Shown piece by piece: positions 1 to 8,541 of a stretch of DNA of 64,000 bases. Source of the stretch: Halanaerobacter jeridensis (lineage in GTDB: Bacteria; Bacillota; Halanaerobiia; Halobacteroidales; Halobacteroidaceae); assembly GCF_016908315.1 (NCBI RefSeq), contig NZ_JAFBDQ010000015.1:1-64000 (forward strand), given 5' to 3'. Position numbers and translations under genes: made by a program. Position 1 is the stretch's first letter. Each line of letters opens with the position of its first letter. The notes under the pieces were generated by a model. It saw only the letters and a list, made by a program, of their open reading frames with translations. It ran no database searches and was not told where the DNA came from.

Positions 1-84
1 TTTTATCACCTATTAATAATATAACCAAAATCTATCTATTTATACATCAAAATAAGTATATTTGATTATAAATAATTAAACTGT

Positions 85-1017
85 TTAGAAACCCCCAACC
101 TCTGGAGCTACTAATATATCTAAAAGTCCACGCAAAACTCTCGCTAGTGTCAAAGGAGTAAGAGCTAAATTTCTTACATTTTCAATCAAAGTTAATCCTC
201 TTAACATAAACCCATACATGACTTCAGCTGAAATGGCATTTAATACTACTTCTTTTTTATAAAACAGAAGCATTTCCAGTCCATATTTCAATATTTCAGG
301 GTTGAATTGTGAAGTGTCTAAATTACCCTTTTTATCTATTATCGTCCCTACTTTTCCAACTGAATCCTGCGAAAAATCTCCATCTTGTACTAGTTCTTTA
401 TTAACTTTTTTCATCGTAGCATCCCAAGCCGGTCTATCTATGGCGAAATAATCTCCTGGTAATTCAAAAAGATCCTTGAATTTATCTAAAAACTTACTAA
501 ACCAATCAATTTCTTTTTCTTTGTCTCTTGCAAAAGGAGTAACATCTATTGTCTTTTCTTTCCCTGCTTGAGCTGCATCTTTAAAAATATCTGTTATCGA
601 ATGTATATCAGTCCATTTATCATCATATCCTATTTTTATTCTATCTGCCTGAGCAGATATGAAAGTTAATACATTATCTGCTATATAACAAGCGTCTGAT
701 ATCTCTTTAGTTATTACCTCTGTATTCGATACCTCTCTCATTTCTTCTAATTCTTCAAATACTAATTCTAAATTCTTTCTCACTACTTGATAATAAGATT
801 GGATATTATCTCCATAACCTCTTTTATATGGTGGGATACAATAGGTTCTCATTGTAACCCATTGCCCATCTTCTTCGTTTCCTTCGATCATCTGATTATT
901 ATTATTATATCTAAAGTTACTACTATTACTATAAATTTTATTATTATCTGCTTCGATTGCTTCTTCTTTAATGAATTTTCTTAATCCTTTTTCATTAAGC
1001 CCATAATTTTTTGCCAT
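85..1017 (-). CDS. Hypothetical protein, 310 aa
   Basis: I do not recognise this protein. It starts at an ATG behind a good ribosome binding site (GGAGG, 8 nt upstream). The first 60 residues are polar and Asn-rich, the middle is charged and probably helical, with several Trp/Phe-Asp motifs around residues 165-200. The last 70 residues are hydrophobic and amphipathic, without a clear single membrane segment. There is no signal peptide. It lies 11 nt downstream of the YD-repeat lipoprotein gene and is probably co-transcribed with it, so the two may work together. A role as a secreted or delivered cargo is possible but unproven. The AT-rich codon use resembles its neighbour. Confidence 0.6.
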   Translation of the reverse strand: MAKNYGLNEKGLRKFIKEEAIEADNNKIYSNSSNFRYNNNNQMIEGNEEDGQWVTMRTYCIPPYKRGYGDNIQSYYQVVRKNLELVFEELEEMREVSNTEVITKEISDACYIADNVLTFISAQADRIKIGYDDKWTDIHSITDIFKDAAQAGKEKTIDVTPFARDKEKEIDWFSKFLDKFKDLFELPGDYFAIDRPAWDATMKKVNKELVQDGDFSQDSVGKVGTIIDKKGNLDTSQFNPEILKYGLEMLLFYKKEVVLNAISAEVMYGFMLRGLTLIENVRNLALTPLTLARVLRGLLDILVAPEVGGF

Positions 1018-1028
1018 TTCTCAGCCTC

Positions 1029-2597
1029 CTATTTATAAATATAGTTATACTCAACCTTTTTTTCCTCATGTTTATTATTCACATTTTTAAATAGTTTTTT
1101 TCCTGCTTTATCATAATAATCTTCAGACCTATTTATAAGCTTTGTTTCTCCAAAGTAAAGTGATAAATTATTTTTTTTAAAATCTGCTCTCTTACTATTT
1201 TCCCAATATGTTTCATTGATTTCTAATCTTTCTCCTAGTTTATTTTTATTGGTCAATACTTTAATTAGTTTAAAATTAACTTTACTATCAGAATACATAT
1301 ATTTGAAATAAGCACTATACATTTCCTCCCCGGTTTTATTTTTCTTAGTTATTTTTATTTTTTGGTTTTTTTTATCTATATCAATATAATACCAACAAAT
1401 AATTTCATCATTTAATTTACATTTCCATTCTATATCATCTTTAATATTATATTTATATTCCTTTATACTCATATGATTATGTTCCATATTATTTCTGTAC
1501 CATCTTATAGGTCTATCTTTTTCATCAAAAAATCCTTTTTCTATATAATAAAGTTTTTTATTTTTATATCCTTTGGTTATCGTTTTATTATCTTTATTCT
1601 TAGTAATCATCTTGGTATTATGATAATAGTTATTACTTTCTTTTTTTATCAAATTTCCATCTTCATCATAATAATAATTAATAATATGCTTAACTTTACC
1701 TTTTAACTTTTGCTTATCTGATTTTAACAACCCTTTTTCATTATAAGAATATATATCTACATACACCTTATCAGGATTTGCCTTATCCACTTCTTTAACC
1801 ACTTTACCTTCATCATTATACTGATACTCATTATATTTATAAACACTACCATTCCTAATATCCTTCTCTACCAAAATCTTAGGATCTTTTTCATTAGTAT
1901 ACTTTTTCAACAACTTTTCTTTCCCGTGAGACAATATCTGTTTATAAATTAATTTGTCATACTGATTATATTTATATCGCCATTCCATATCTATATAATC
2001 ATTTTTGTTAACCAATTTCCTATAAATAATTCTATCTTCACTATCATATTTTCTTTCTTCCCATTCAATGATTTTCTTTTCTTTACTTAAATCATCAGGC
2101 AGATTATATTTCTCTCTCTTGATTAATCTGCCTTGATCATCATAATTAAAAATATCAACTTTTTTATGTGCTATCCCAGTTTTATCTTCTTTTTTAATCA
2201 ATCTTTTCTTTACATTGCCTTGGTTATCATACTCATAAGTTGCTACTATTTTATTTTCTTCGTTATTTCCTTCTTCTGAGCTTACTTTTTTCTTTAAATT
2301 ATCATTTTGATCATAAAAAAACTTACTAGTTGTAGTTACACCATAATCGTCTTTTTTCATCATGTAAGTTAATTTGCCTTCGTCATCATACTTATAATCT
2401 TCTATTACTTCTCCATTTTCTATCACTTGTGATAATAACTTCTCTTTATCTTCTGGAGTTTTTAGGTTGTGCTCCCAATCGTAGTTTTGAAAGCTATTGC
2501 TTGTACTAGTATTTTTACTATTTTCTTGGCAAGCAGTAACGGTGAAAATTAAAGTTAACATTAAAAATAATATTACTAGCTTTTTCTTTTGGCTCAT
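1029..2597 (-). CDS. Lipoprotein with YD/RHS-like repeats, 522 aa
   Basis: This is a predicted surface lipoprotein. The chosen start gives a classic type II signal peptide: a Lys-rich n-region, a hydrophobic core, and a lipobox Val-Thr-Ala-Cys near residue 22. GAAGGG lies about 12 nt upstream. A longer reading adds 19 residues that spoil the signal peptide. After a Ser/Asn-rich linker the protein consists of about ten imperfect repeats of the form Y-[DN]-[DE]-x-G-[KRN]-[LV]-x-x-[KE], typical of YD/RHS and WD-like wall proteins (about residues 80-340). The C-terminal third is divergent and Lys-rich. Very low GC suggests accessory DNA. It is probably anchored to the outer face of the membrane and may bind carbohydrate or a partner protein; the function is unknown. 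The 310-aa gene follows directly. Confidence 0.65.
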   Translation of the reverse strand: MSQKKKLVILFLMLTLIFTVTACQENSKNTSTSNSFQNYDWEHNLKTPEDKEKLLSQVIENGEVIEDYKYDDEGKLTYMMKKDDYGVTTTSKFFYDQNDNLKKKVSSEEGNNEENKIVATYEYDNQGNVKKRLIKKEDKTGIAHKKVDIFNYDDQGRLIKREKYNLPDDLSKEKKIIEWEERKYDSEDRIIYRKLVNKNDYIDMEWRYKYNQYDKLIYKQILSHGKEKLLKKYTNEKDPKILVEKDIRNGSVYKYNEYQYNDEGKVVKEVDKANPDKVYVDIYSYNEKGLLKSDKQKLKGKVKHIINYYYDEDGNLIKKESNNYYHNTKMITKNKDNKTITKGYKNKKLYYIEKGFFDEKDRPIRWYRNNMEHNHMSIKEYKYNIKDDIEWKCKLNDEIICWYYIDIDKKNQKIKITKKNKTGEEMYSAYFKYMYSDSKVNFKLIKVLTNKNKLGERLEINETYWENSKRADFKKNNLSLYFGETKLINRSEDYYDKAGKKLFKNVNNKHEEKKVEYNYIYK

Positions 2598-2812
2598 TTT
2601 ATAGTCAGTCCCTTCAATTAAAGTTTTCTCAAAATGACTGTCAAAGTGTTTCACAGCAACTTTAAAATTTTTTTGGCAAAGCTAATACCAGCCCTTAACA
2701 TAATATAATCACTCCCATTTTTAATATTTTATTTAATTTACTTTTTATAAAATATTTTACAATTAAGTTATTCTTTTTCAGGTATTACTTTCCCTCTTTT
2801 TATCACAAAAAA

Positions 2813-2850
2813 TATAAAAGTCGAGCCAATTTAACGGCTCGACTTTTATA
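2813..2850. terminator. Bidirectional hairpin terminator after larC
   Basis: A perfect 15-bp stem (TATAAAAGTCGAGCC and its complement) encloses an 8-nt loop, 13 bp past the larC2 stop. A/T flanks on both sides allow it to act on either strand. It most likely ends the larC transcript. Confidence 0.8.
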
Positions 2851-2862
2851 TCTTATCTAATT

Positions 2863-3285
2863 TTATATTTCAAAATTATCTTTTACAACTTGATAAACTT
2901 CCTTTAACGGCACATCAAATTTCTCCGCTATAGACTGACAATCATCATACTCTGGTGCATAATTAATTACTTTTCCCTCTTTTTTAGCAACTTTTACTGT
3001 TACTGGCGACCATTTAGTTTCAACTTCATAAAAATCACGCTCTAAACATTCTTTTTCTACTTCATATTTTCTAATTCCTAAAGTCGTAGTTTCTTTAAAT
3101 AATGTATTTGCAATTTCTTCTACATCTTCTGCTTTAGCTAAGATACTGATCTTAACTGCAGGACGGTTCTTTTTCATCATAATATTAGTTAAATAAACAT
3201 CCAAAGCTCCCTGTTCAAATAACTTAGGATATAAATGAGAATAAAATTCAGGGTTCATATCATCAATGTTAGTCTCAAGCATCAT
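2863..3285 (-). CDS. larC: LarC C-terminal part (LarC2), nickel insertion
   Basis: This is the C-terminal half of LarC, the CTP-dependent enzyme that inserts nickel into pyridinium-3,5-bisthiocarboxylate mononucleotide to form the nickel-pincer cofactor of lactate racemase and relatives. The motif LETNIDDMNPE near the N-terminus is the family hallmark for the C-terminal half. The reading frame is -1 relative to larC1. Its own ATG overlaps the larC1 stop (TAATG), so coupled re-initiation is possible, but the frame is open upstream through the A9 run. A -1 slip would join the halves into one protein of about 440 aa, the normal LarC size. In Lactobacillus plantarum, LarC is known to be made by programmed frameshifting. 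Confidence 0.85.
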   Translation of the reverse strand: MMLETNIDDMNPEFYSHLYPKLFEQGALDVYLTNIMMKKNRPAVKISILAKAEDVEEIANTLFKETTTLGIRKYEVEKECLERDFYEVETKWSPVTVKVAKKEGKVINYAPEYDDCQSIAEKFDVPLKEVYQVVKDNFEI

Positions 3286-4193
3286 TAGAGTCTGTTTACT
3301 TTTTTTTTACCCCTATAAACACGCAATAAATTAGTAATTCCTAAATCTTTATCTCCTAAACCATAACCTGTACGGTCGATAGTCATCTCTGGCACCGGGC
3401 CAAATTCATCAGCTAAAGTCTTGATAATAGCTGCTCCTGTCGGAGTTACTAACTCGCCTTCTACTCCTTTAGAATAGACCGGCACATCTGTTAATATTTC
3501 AGTAGTAGCTGGCGCAGGCACAGGAATAGTACCATGAGCACACTCGACAAATCCTGTCCCAATATGCAGATTAGAGGCATAAACTTTATCTACATCTAAT
3601 TCTCTAATACAAATAGCTACCCCTACAATATCAACAATTGAGTCAACTGCTCCTACTTCATGAAAGTGAACTTCAGATATATCTTTATCGTGTACTTTAG
3701 CTTCTGCTTCTGCTACTAATTGAAACATATTCAAACTTAGTTCTTTTACTCCATCAGCTAAATTACTATCATTAATTAAGTGCTTAATATCATGTAAATT
3801 CCTATGTTCATGATCTCCATGGTCATGACTGTGCTCTTCTTGAGACTCAGGACTGTGATTATGCTCGTGATCATCATGATTATGATGATTGTGATCGTGG
3901 TCATGAGTATGGTCATGATCGTGACTATCTCCATGGCTATGATCATGAGAATCTTCCCCTGCATGATCAGAACTTTCAGCTTTGTGACTATGATTATTTT
4001 CTATCTGTACTTGAAAATCCGTCCCTGTAATCCCACTTTTTTGAGCTTTGCTAATCTTTAATTGATAACCATCTAACTCAATCTTATTTAATTCACTCAT
4101 TAATTTATCTTCTTCTACTCCCAAATCTAACAAAGCCCCAATTGTCATATCTCCACTAATTCCTGCTAAACAATCAAAATATAAGACATCCAT
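3285..4193 (-). CDS. larC: LarC N-terminal part (LarC1), His-rich
   Basis: This is the N-terminal half of LarC. It opens with the family signature YFDCLAGISGDMTIGALLDLG. Residues about 70-135 form a strongly His/Asp-rich stretch, a likely nickel store or relay found in many LarC proteins. Motifs HFHEVGAVDSIVDIVG and TPTGAAIIKTL follow. The zero-frame end, after three Lys codons in an A9 run, adds only four residues before a TAA. This is how LarC1 looks in species that frameshift. larB and larE lie 5-11 kb away in the window, so the maturation genes are scattered but all present; larA itself is not here. Confidence 0.88.
   Translation of the reverse strand: MDVLYFDCLAGISGDMTIGALLDLGVEEDKLMSELNKIELDGYQLKISKAQKSGITGTDFQVQIENNHSHKAESSDHAGEDSHDHSHGDSHDHDHTHDHDHNHHNHDDHEHNHSPESQEEHSHDHGDHEHRNLHDIKHLINDSNLADGVKELSLNMFQLVAEAEAKVHDKDISEVHFHEVGAVDSIVDIVGVAICIRELDVDKVYASNLHIGTGFVECAHGTIPVPAPATTEILTDVPVYSKGVEGELVTPTGAAIIKTLADEFGPVPEMTIDRTGYGLGDKDLGITNLLRVYRGKKKVNRL
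3300..3308 (-). promoter_or_regulatory. Probable -1 programmed frameshift site (A9) in larC
   Basis: The larC1 frame reads GGT AAA AAA AAA GTA here, containing the slippery heptamer A-AAA-AAA. A -1 slip continues as AGT AAA CAG ACT CTA into the larC2 frame, giving Lys-Lys-Lys-Ser-Lys-Gln-Thr-Leu followed by the larC2 Met-Met-Leu-Glu. The joined sequence matches LarC architecture. Without the slip, translation stops 12 nt after the run. Confidence 0.75.
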
Positions 4194-4299
4194 GTTTAAT
4201 CCCTTCCTATTCTAAATAGCTTATGACCTAGTAGTTTATATTTATTGTATCTTATTTTCCTTCTTCTTTGCAAATTATTAAGCCTTAGTCAATGATGTC

Positions 4300-5451
4300 T
4301 TAACTATTTTCAAAATATTCGACTGCTGTTTCTAATTCATCTATAATATCTAAATTCTGAGGGCAGGCCTCTTCACAGGCTCCACAAGCTACACAAGCAC
4401 TAGCCCGTCCTGATTCACTAATAACATCCGTATTATGATATTCTCTTCGTTTCTGTTCTTCTAAATCAAATATTTTCGCTTCATTGTATAAAGCAAAAAT
4501 TCCTGGAATTTCAACTCCCTCTGGACAAGGAACACAATATCCACATCCAGTACAATTAACAGGTACCATTGCTTCGTATTTATTAGCCACTTCCTCAACA
4601 ATTTCTTCTTCTTTCTTACTTAATTGACCTACTCCGGAATTAGCAGCACTTTCTACATTCTCCTTAACCTGTTCTAAAGTACTCATTCCACTTAATACTA
4701 CTGCAACTTCAGGCTGATTCCATAACCACTGTAAAGCCCAATCGGCTGAACTCCGTTCTGTTTTAGATTGAGCAAAAATATCTTTTATTTCTTCAGGCAT
4801 TTCTCCTGCTAAGGTACCACCACGTAAAGGTTCCATTACTACTACTGGAATATCATTCTTATCAGCATACTTTAAACCTTTCTTCCCTGCTTGAAATTCT
4901 GTATCAATATAATTATATTGAATTTGACAGAAGTCCCAATCATAAGCATCAACCAACTCTTCAAATAGATCATAGTCATCATGGAAGGAAAATCCTATCT
5001 GGTCTATTTTACCTTCTGCTTTCATTCTTTCAATCCAATCAAATACATATTCTAATCCTAGATCCTTATAATTCTGCCAATGACCCTCATCAAGAGCATG
5101 AAGTAGATAAAAATCTACCTTCTCTATGTCTAATCTTTCTAATTGTTTATTTAAATATTTATCTAAATCTTCTCTACTTTCAACTTCCCATGAAGGAAGC
5201 TTAGTAGCCACTTTTACTTGTTCTCTATAGCCATCTTTTAGTGCTTCTGCTACAAGGTCTTCACTTTCTCCCCCATGATAAGGCCACGCTGTATCAACAT
5301 AATTAACCCCATTATCAATTGCATAGCGCAGCATTTCTACTGCCTTACTTCTATCTATTCCCTCGTCAGCTTCATCTGTCGGTAATCGCATTGCTCCAAA
5401 TCCAAGTGCTGAAACTTCCCAATCTAAATTGCCAAAATTTCGATATTGCAT
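4300..5451 (-). CDS. Aldo/keto reductase with C-terminal 4Fe-4S domain
   Basis: This cytoplasmic NAD(P)H-linked oxidoreductase of the AKR superfamily has a ferredoxin-like tail, a form common in anaerobes. The start is set by AGGAGG 10 nt upstream of an ATG that begins MQYRNFGNLDWEVSALGFG; the longer frame is rejected. The TIM barrel carries the catalytic set (Asp in VDTAWPYHG with its Tyr, Lys in ATKLP, His in LLHAL). Residues about 320-375 hold two Cys clusters, CTGCGYCVPCP and CVACGACEEACP, which suggest one or two iron-sulfur clusters for electron transfer from ferredoxin. The substrate is unknown. The gene stands alone. Confidence 0.85.
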   Translation of the reverse strand: MQYRNFGNLDWEVSALGFGAMRLPTDEADEGIDRSKAVEMLRYAIDNGVNYVDTAWPYHGGESEDLVAEALKDGYREQVKVATKLPSWEVESREDLDKYLNKQLERLDIEKVDFYLLHALDEGHWQNYKDLGLEYVFDWIERMKAEGKIDQIGFSFHDDYDLFEELVDAYDWDFCQIQYNYIDTEFQAGKKGLKYADKNDIPVVVMEPLRGGTLAGEMPEEIKDIFAQSKTERSSADWALQWLWNQPEVAVVLSGMSTLEQVKENVESAANSGVGQLSKKEEEIVEEVANKYEAMVPVNCTGCGYCVPCPEGVEIPGIFALYNEAKIFDLEEQKRREYHNTDVISESGRASACVACGACEEACPQNLDIIDELETAVEYFENS

Positions 5452-5736
5452 AAATTTATTGCCTCCTATAATAATGATTGAATTATCAACAAAGTTTATA
5501 TTCACTTATATAAATTCACTTCTATTAAAATTTTATATCAATTTATTATTTATTTCATTTATATATTTGCTACATATCTATGCGCTTTTTTGTTCTTTTA
5601 ATTATTTGATTAATTATACCTATCTATTAATCCTATCCCTAATCCTTTGAATATCTTCTTTTTATTCATTTTTATTTCCTTCTCATCAAATCCTCTAAAT
5701 CAACCTCAGAATGGTGATATCTTATATTCCTTATTC

Positions 5737-6210
5737 CTAAAATAGTTCACTAGCCCAACCTTTAAGTTTAATTACAGATGTCTCTAAATTTTTTTCAGCA
5801 TTTTTTAATTTCAATTCACTTACATAATCATTATCAGGCAGCAAGCTTTTAAAGTCTGCGAATACATGACCAGGATTAGTACCACTAGAACAAAACAAAG
5901 CAATGTTTTTACCCGATAAATTAGTATCTCTAATAAAAGTTCTAATTGGCGCAGCAAAAGTAGCCATCCACACCGGCATTCCTATAATAATATTATCATA
6001 CTGCTCGAAATCAATATTAATCGGTTTTAACGCAGGACATTTTTTAAACATCATTAAAAATGGTATTTTAAACACCATCTTAAAAATCCCCTGCAAATCA
6101 TTTTTTAATTCTAATTGATGACTATCTAACTTCAGCTCATTTTTTAGCTCTTCAGCAAGGTGTTTAGTTGTCCCTCCGTAAGAATAATAAATCAACAATG
6201 TTTTTTTCAT
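5737..6210 (-). CDS. Flavodoxin-family protein
   Basis: This FMN-binding electron carrier or NAD(P)H-dependent FMN reductase has 157 aa. The N-terminus (KKTLLIYYSYGGTTKHLAEEL) is the flavodoxin phosphate-binding loop, with Ser-Tyr-Gly-Gly-Thr-Thr in place of the usual T/S-x-T-G-x-T. GMPVWMATFAAPIRTF and FCSSGTNPG match the later FMN loops of the flavodoxin_4/protoporphyrinogen oxidase-like group. The start is chosen from GGAGAG about 9 nt upstream of ATG. It is the last gene of the DUF3795-TetR-flavodoxin unit, so it is probably a target of that TetR regulator. Confidence 0.8.
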   Translation of the reverse strand: MKKTLLIYYSYGGTTKHLAEELKNELKLDSHQLELKNDLQGIFKMVFKIPFLMMFKKCPALKPINIDFEQYDNIIIGMPVWMATFAAPIRTFIRDTNLSGKNIALFCSSGTNPGHVFADFKSLLPDNDYVSELKLKNAEKNLETSVIKLKGWASELF

Positions 6211-6256
6211 TCTGCTCTCTCCTTTTTGTTTACATTTTAATGTCACACATAATAAT

Positions 6257-6844
6257 TTATTTGCTTTTTAACTTTTGAATTAAAGTTTCATACAACTGCA
6301 GCGTATTTTCTAATATATAATCTTTAGCCTGCTCTTGGTCTTCAATATGCATCCTCCCTGAAATCAGCTTCACTAAATCACCATGAAAATAACCGTGCAC
6401 CAAATCTACAATCCAATATTTATCTTCCTTACTAATTTGATTAGCTTGATTAAGAAACATAAATTCTATAAATTCATCACGCGGCTGTTGGATATTATTT
6501 TGATATACTTCTGTAGTTTTATCAGCTACATTTTCAATCCAAATAAATTTGTACCACCCCGGATGCTCTAAAGCAAAATCAAGTTGGGCTGCAAAAAAAG
6601 TATACAAATAATCCGCTTTATTTGCTTGCAATTCTTGTCTAACATAAGCAGCCCCCTTAATAATAGCAACTTCAATACACTTCAAATATAAATCTTCTAA
6701 ACTAGCAAAATAATTATAAATACTAGTATGAGCAATTCCTACTCTCCTAGCTATTTTTCTCAATTTAACCTCTCGAATATCTTGAGTTTCATCAATTAGT
6801 GCTAACGTTTCTTCTATAATTTGTTGTTTAGTATTTTGCGCCAT
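6257..6844 (-). CDS. TetR-family transcriptional regulator
   Basis: This 195-aa repressor has an N-terminal helix-turn-helix (residues about 28-50, VGIAHTSIYNYFASLEDLYLKC) of TetR type and a ligand-binding C-terminal half with many aromatic residues. It sits between a DUF3795 gene and a flavodoxin gene in the same direction. A perfect 17-bp palindrome lies just upstream of the first gene, next to a strong promoter, so self-regulation is likely. The inducer is unknown; the flavodoxin suggests quinones or other redox-active compounds. Confidence 0.88.
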   Translation of the reverse strand: MAQNTKQQIIEETLALIDETQDIREVKLRKIARRVGIAHTSIYNYFASLEDLYLKCIEVAIIKGAAYVRQELQANKADYLYTFFAAQLDFALEHPGWYKFIWIENVADKTTEVYQNNIQQPRDEFIEFMFLNQANQISKEDKYWIVDLVHGYFHGDLVKLISGRMHIEDQEQAKDYILENTLQLYETLIQKLKSK

Positions 6845-6885
6845 ATATTATATTTCTCCTTTTAAAATTTAATTTCTCGAGATAT

Positions 6886-7389
6886 TTATAAATCCACTGG
6901 AAATTGATCATTAAAATATTCATCTTGAATCTTTTTAGAATAGCCCTCATACCAATTGTCTAAGCCGTGTTTTTGAATTAAATGAAGATTAATAATCTTC
7001 GTATTGTGAGGTGCAATATCGGCTAAGACTTTGCTCGGATATAAGCTCTCACACGGAAATTCGTCACATTCAGAACAGTTATGAATTCCTTTTTCTTCTG
7101 TACACTGATAAATCTCACACGGTCCCTCTGATGAATGAAGCAAACAGTTGCCCTCTTCATTTCTACAACCTTTACATAGCGGTCTGTCTTTTGGGATTTT
7201 CATCATCCGGTTTAACATACCTAAGGTTATTTTTCTTTTCTTAGAAAATAAAGCCATTACAGCCAAGAAAGGTTTCAAGAGCATAATCAAAGGTTTTACT
7301 TGGCGCGGATCTTTACCACCATAATCATTATAAATTTCACAATGCTCACAATTAAGACCACAAGGTGCTGTCATCTCTTTTGCATTCAT
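6886..7389 (-). CDS. DUF3795-family Cys-rich protein
   Basis: This 167-aa protein is of the DUF3795 type. It begins MTAPCGLNCEHCEIYNDYGG, the family's N-terminal Cys motif, and has further pairs in CKGCRNEEGNCLLH, CEIYQC and CSECDEFPCE. About ten Cys residues suggest zinc or an iron-sulfur cluster. It is first in the operon that encodes the TetR repressor and flavodoxin. ATG is preceded by GGAGGGGAG. The biochemical role of the family is not known. Confidence 0.75.
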   Translation of the reverse strand: MNAKEMTAPCGLNCEHCEIYNDYGGKDPRQVKPLIMLLKPFLAVMALFSKKRKITLGMLNRMMKIPKDRPLCKGCRNEEGNCLLHSSEGPCEIYQCTEEKGIHNCSECDEFPCESLYPSKVLADIAPHNTKIINLHLIQKHGLDNWYEGYSKKIQDEYFNDQFPVDL

Positions 7390-7423
7390 AAAACTCCCCT
7401 CCTAATTAATAGTAATCATACTT

Positions 7424-7440
7424 AACTACCATTGGTAGTT
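7424..7440. promoter_or_regulatory. Perfect 17-bp palindrome, likely TetR operator
   Basis: AACTACCA-T-TGGTAGTT is a perfect inverted repeat lying 11 bp downstream of the -10 of the DUF3795-TetR-flavodoxin promoter, at or just past the likely transcription start. Size and position are those of a TetR-family operator. Confidence 0.75.
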
Positions 7441-7451
7441 GATATGTTTAT

Positions 7452-7480
7452 ATTCTACTCTAGTATTAATATTTTGTCAA
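7452..7480 (-). promoter_or_regulatory. Sigma-A promoter of the TetR operon
   Basis: TTGACA and TAGAAT are separated by 17 bp on the minus strand, reading toward the DUF3795 gene. The palindromic operator follows immediately. Confidence 0.75.
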
Positions 7481-7566
7481 TTATATTTAATTATTCCAAC
7501 TCTAAAATCATCTGATTCTCTACCACCAAGAAACAATATCTTCAAACTGAAACCAGAGCCATTTTT

Positions 7567-7595
7567 TTGACCACTTAATTCCTATATGGTATAAT
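7567..7595 (+). promoter_or_regulatory. Sigma-A promoter of mntA-hepT
   Basis: TTGACC and TATAAT lie 17 bp apart on the plus strand, ending 28 bp before the mntA start codon. Confidence 0.7.
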
Positions 7596-7623
7596 AATTA
7601 AAACTTTAAATGAGGTGCTAACT

Positions 7624-8064
7624 ATGAAGTTACCTTACAATAAATTAAAAATAATCGCTAAAGAATATAATATTAATTTAATGATCCTATTTGGGTCTTA
7701 TCTGACCGAAAATTTCACTCAAGATAGTGATATTGATATTGCCATCCAAGCTGAAAACATCAAATTAATAAACCAACACAAATTAGAAATTTTAAATAAA
7801 ATAGCTGCTACTTTTAACTATCAAGAAATAGACTTAGTTCTTTTAAACCATGTAGATCCTTTATTAAAACTTCAAATTGCTGAAAACGGAAGATTAATCT
7901 ATCAAAAACAAGACTATCTATTTAACAATTTTAAAGTTCAGGCAATGCATGAGCACCAAGATGCAAAAAAGTTTTACGCTTTAGATGAAAAATTTATTGA
8001 AAACTATTTAAAAAAAGGTGATAACAATGGTAAATCAAGAATTAATCCACCGCAAGTTGACTAA
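7624..8064 (+). CDS. mntA: MntA-type nucleotidyltransferase antitoxin
   Basis: This minimal nucleotidyltransferase (about 146 aa) carries the motif GSYLTENFTQDSDIDIAI, the GSx10DxD active site of the MNT family. In studied MntA/HepT pairs, MntA neutralises HepT by adding AMP units to a Tyr in HepT. ATG is preferred over an upstream in-frame GTG because GAGGTG lies 6-8 nt before it. The last residues overlap hepT by about 38 nt in another frame, showing tight coupling. A strong promoter is just upstream. Confidence 0.87.
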   Translation: MKLPYNKLKIIAKEYNINLMILFGSYLTENFTQDSDIDIAIQAENIKLINQHKLEILNKIAATFNYQEIDLVLLNHVDPLLKLQIAENGRLIYQKQDYLFNNFKVQAMHEHQDAKKFYALDEKFIENYLKKGDNNGKSRINPPQVD

Positions 8065-8449
8065 ATTAATTCAATATTTAGATGAGTTAAAAGCAGTGCA
8101 GGATTATACATTAGAAGAGTATTTAGATAATTACTTTATTAAACGTACTACGGAAAGATTAATCCAATTAATTGTAGAAGTAGCTACGGATATCAATGGT
8201 CATATTATTGTAGATGAAGGCCATAATCCACCTCATAATTATTATCAGTCTTTTATTAAATTAGGTCAACTAAACTTAATAAATGAAGATTTAGCCCAAA
8301 AACTTGCTCCTTCAACTGGCTTAAGAAATCGATTAGTTCATGAATACGAAGAAATTGACGATCAAATTGTATTTGAAAGTATCGAAACTACATTAGAACT
8401 CTATAGGCAATATATCAAAGAAATAAAAGACTTAGTAGAAAAAATCTAA
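8027..8449 (+). CDS. hepT: HepT-type RNase toxin (DUF86)
   Basis: This HEPN-domain ribonuclease toxin has 140 aa. RNRLVHEY near residue 106 is the R-x4-H-x-Y catalytic motif, including the Tyr that MntA would modify. AAAAAGGTG just upstream supports the ATG start. The toxin gene overlaps the 3' end of mntA and is followed by a strong hairpin terminator, so the pair is one self-contained unit. Both catalytic motifs look intact. Confidence 0.88.
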   Translation: MVNQELIHRKLTKLIQYLDELKAVQDYTLEEYLDNYFIKRTTERLIQLIVEVATDINGHIIVDEGHNPPHNYYQSFIKLGQLNLINEDLAQKLAPSTGLRNRLVHEYEEIDDQIVFESIETTLELYRQYIKEIKDLVEKI

Positions 8450-8464
8450 TCTCATCTCAAAAAA

Positions 8465-8507
8465 ATAATTCCCCTCCAGCGAAACTAAGTCTGCCGAGGG
8501 GAATTAT
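8465..8507. terminator. Bidirectional terminator between hepT and larB
   Basis: A perfect 12-bp stem (ATAATTCCCCTC and complement) with a 19-nt loop and A/T runs on both sides separates two convergent genes. Confidence 0.8.
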
Positions 8508-8541
8508 AAAAAATTATTTTAGATTTAAGATACAAAATTTC

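Noticed and set aside
1-84. Left edge of the window
   Set aside because: AT-rich, no frame or structure worth reporting.
3776-4061. Met/Ile-rich frames opposite and inside the His-rich part of larC1
   Set aside because: They arise from the repeated CAT/GAT codons of the His/Asp tract; there is no ribosome binding site.
3285-4193. larC split seen as a pseudogene
   Set aside because: The break sits exactly on a slippery A9 run and both halves are intact; programmed frameshifting is known for this gene.
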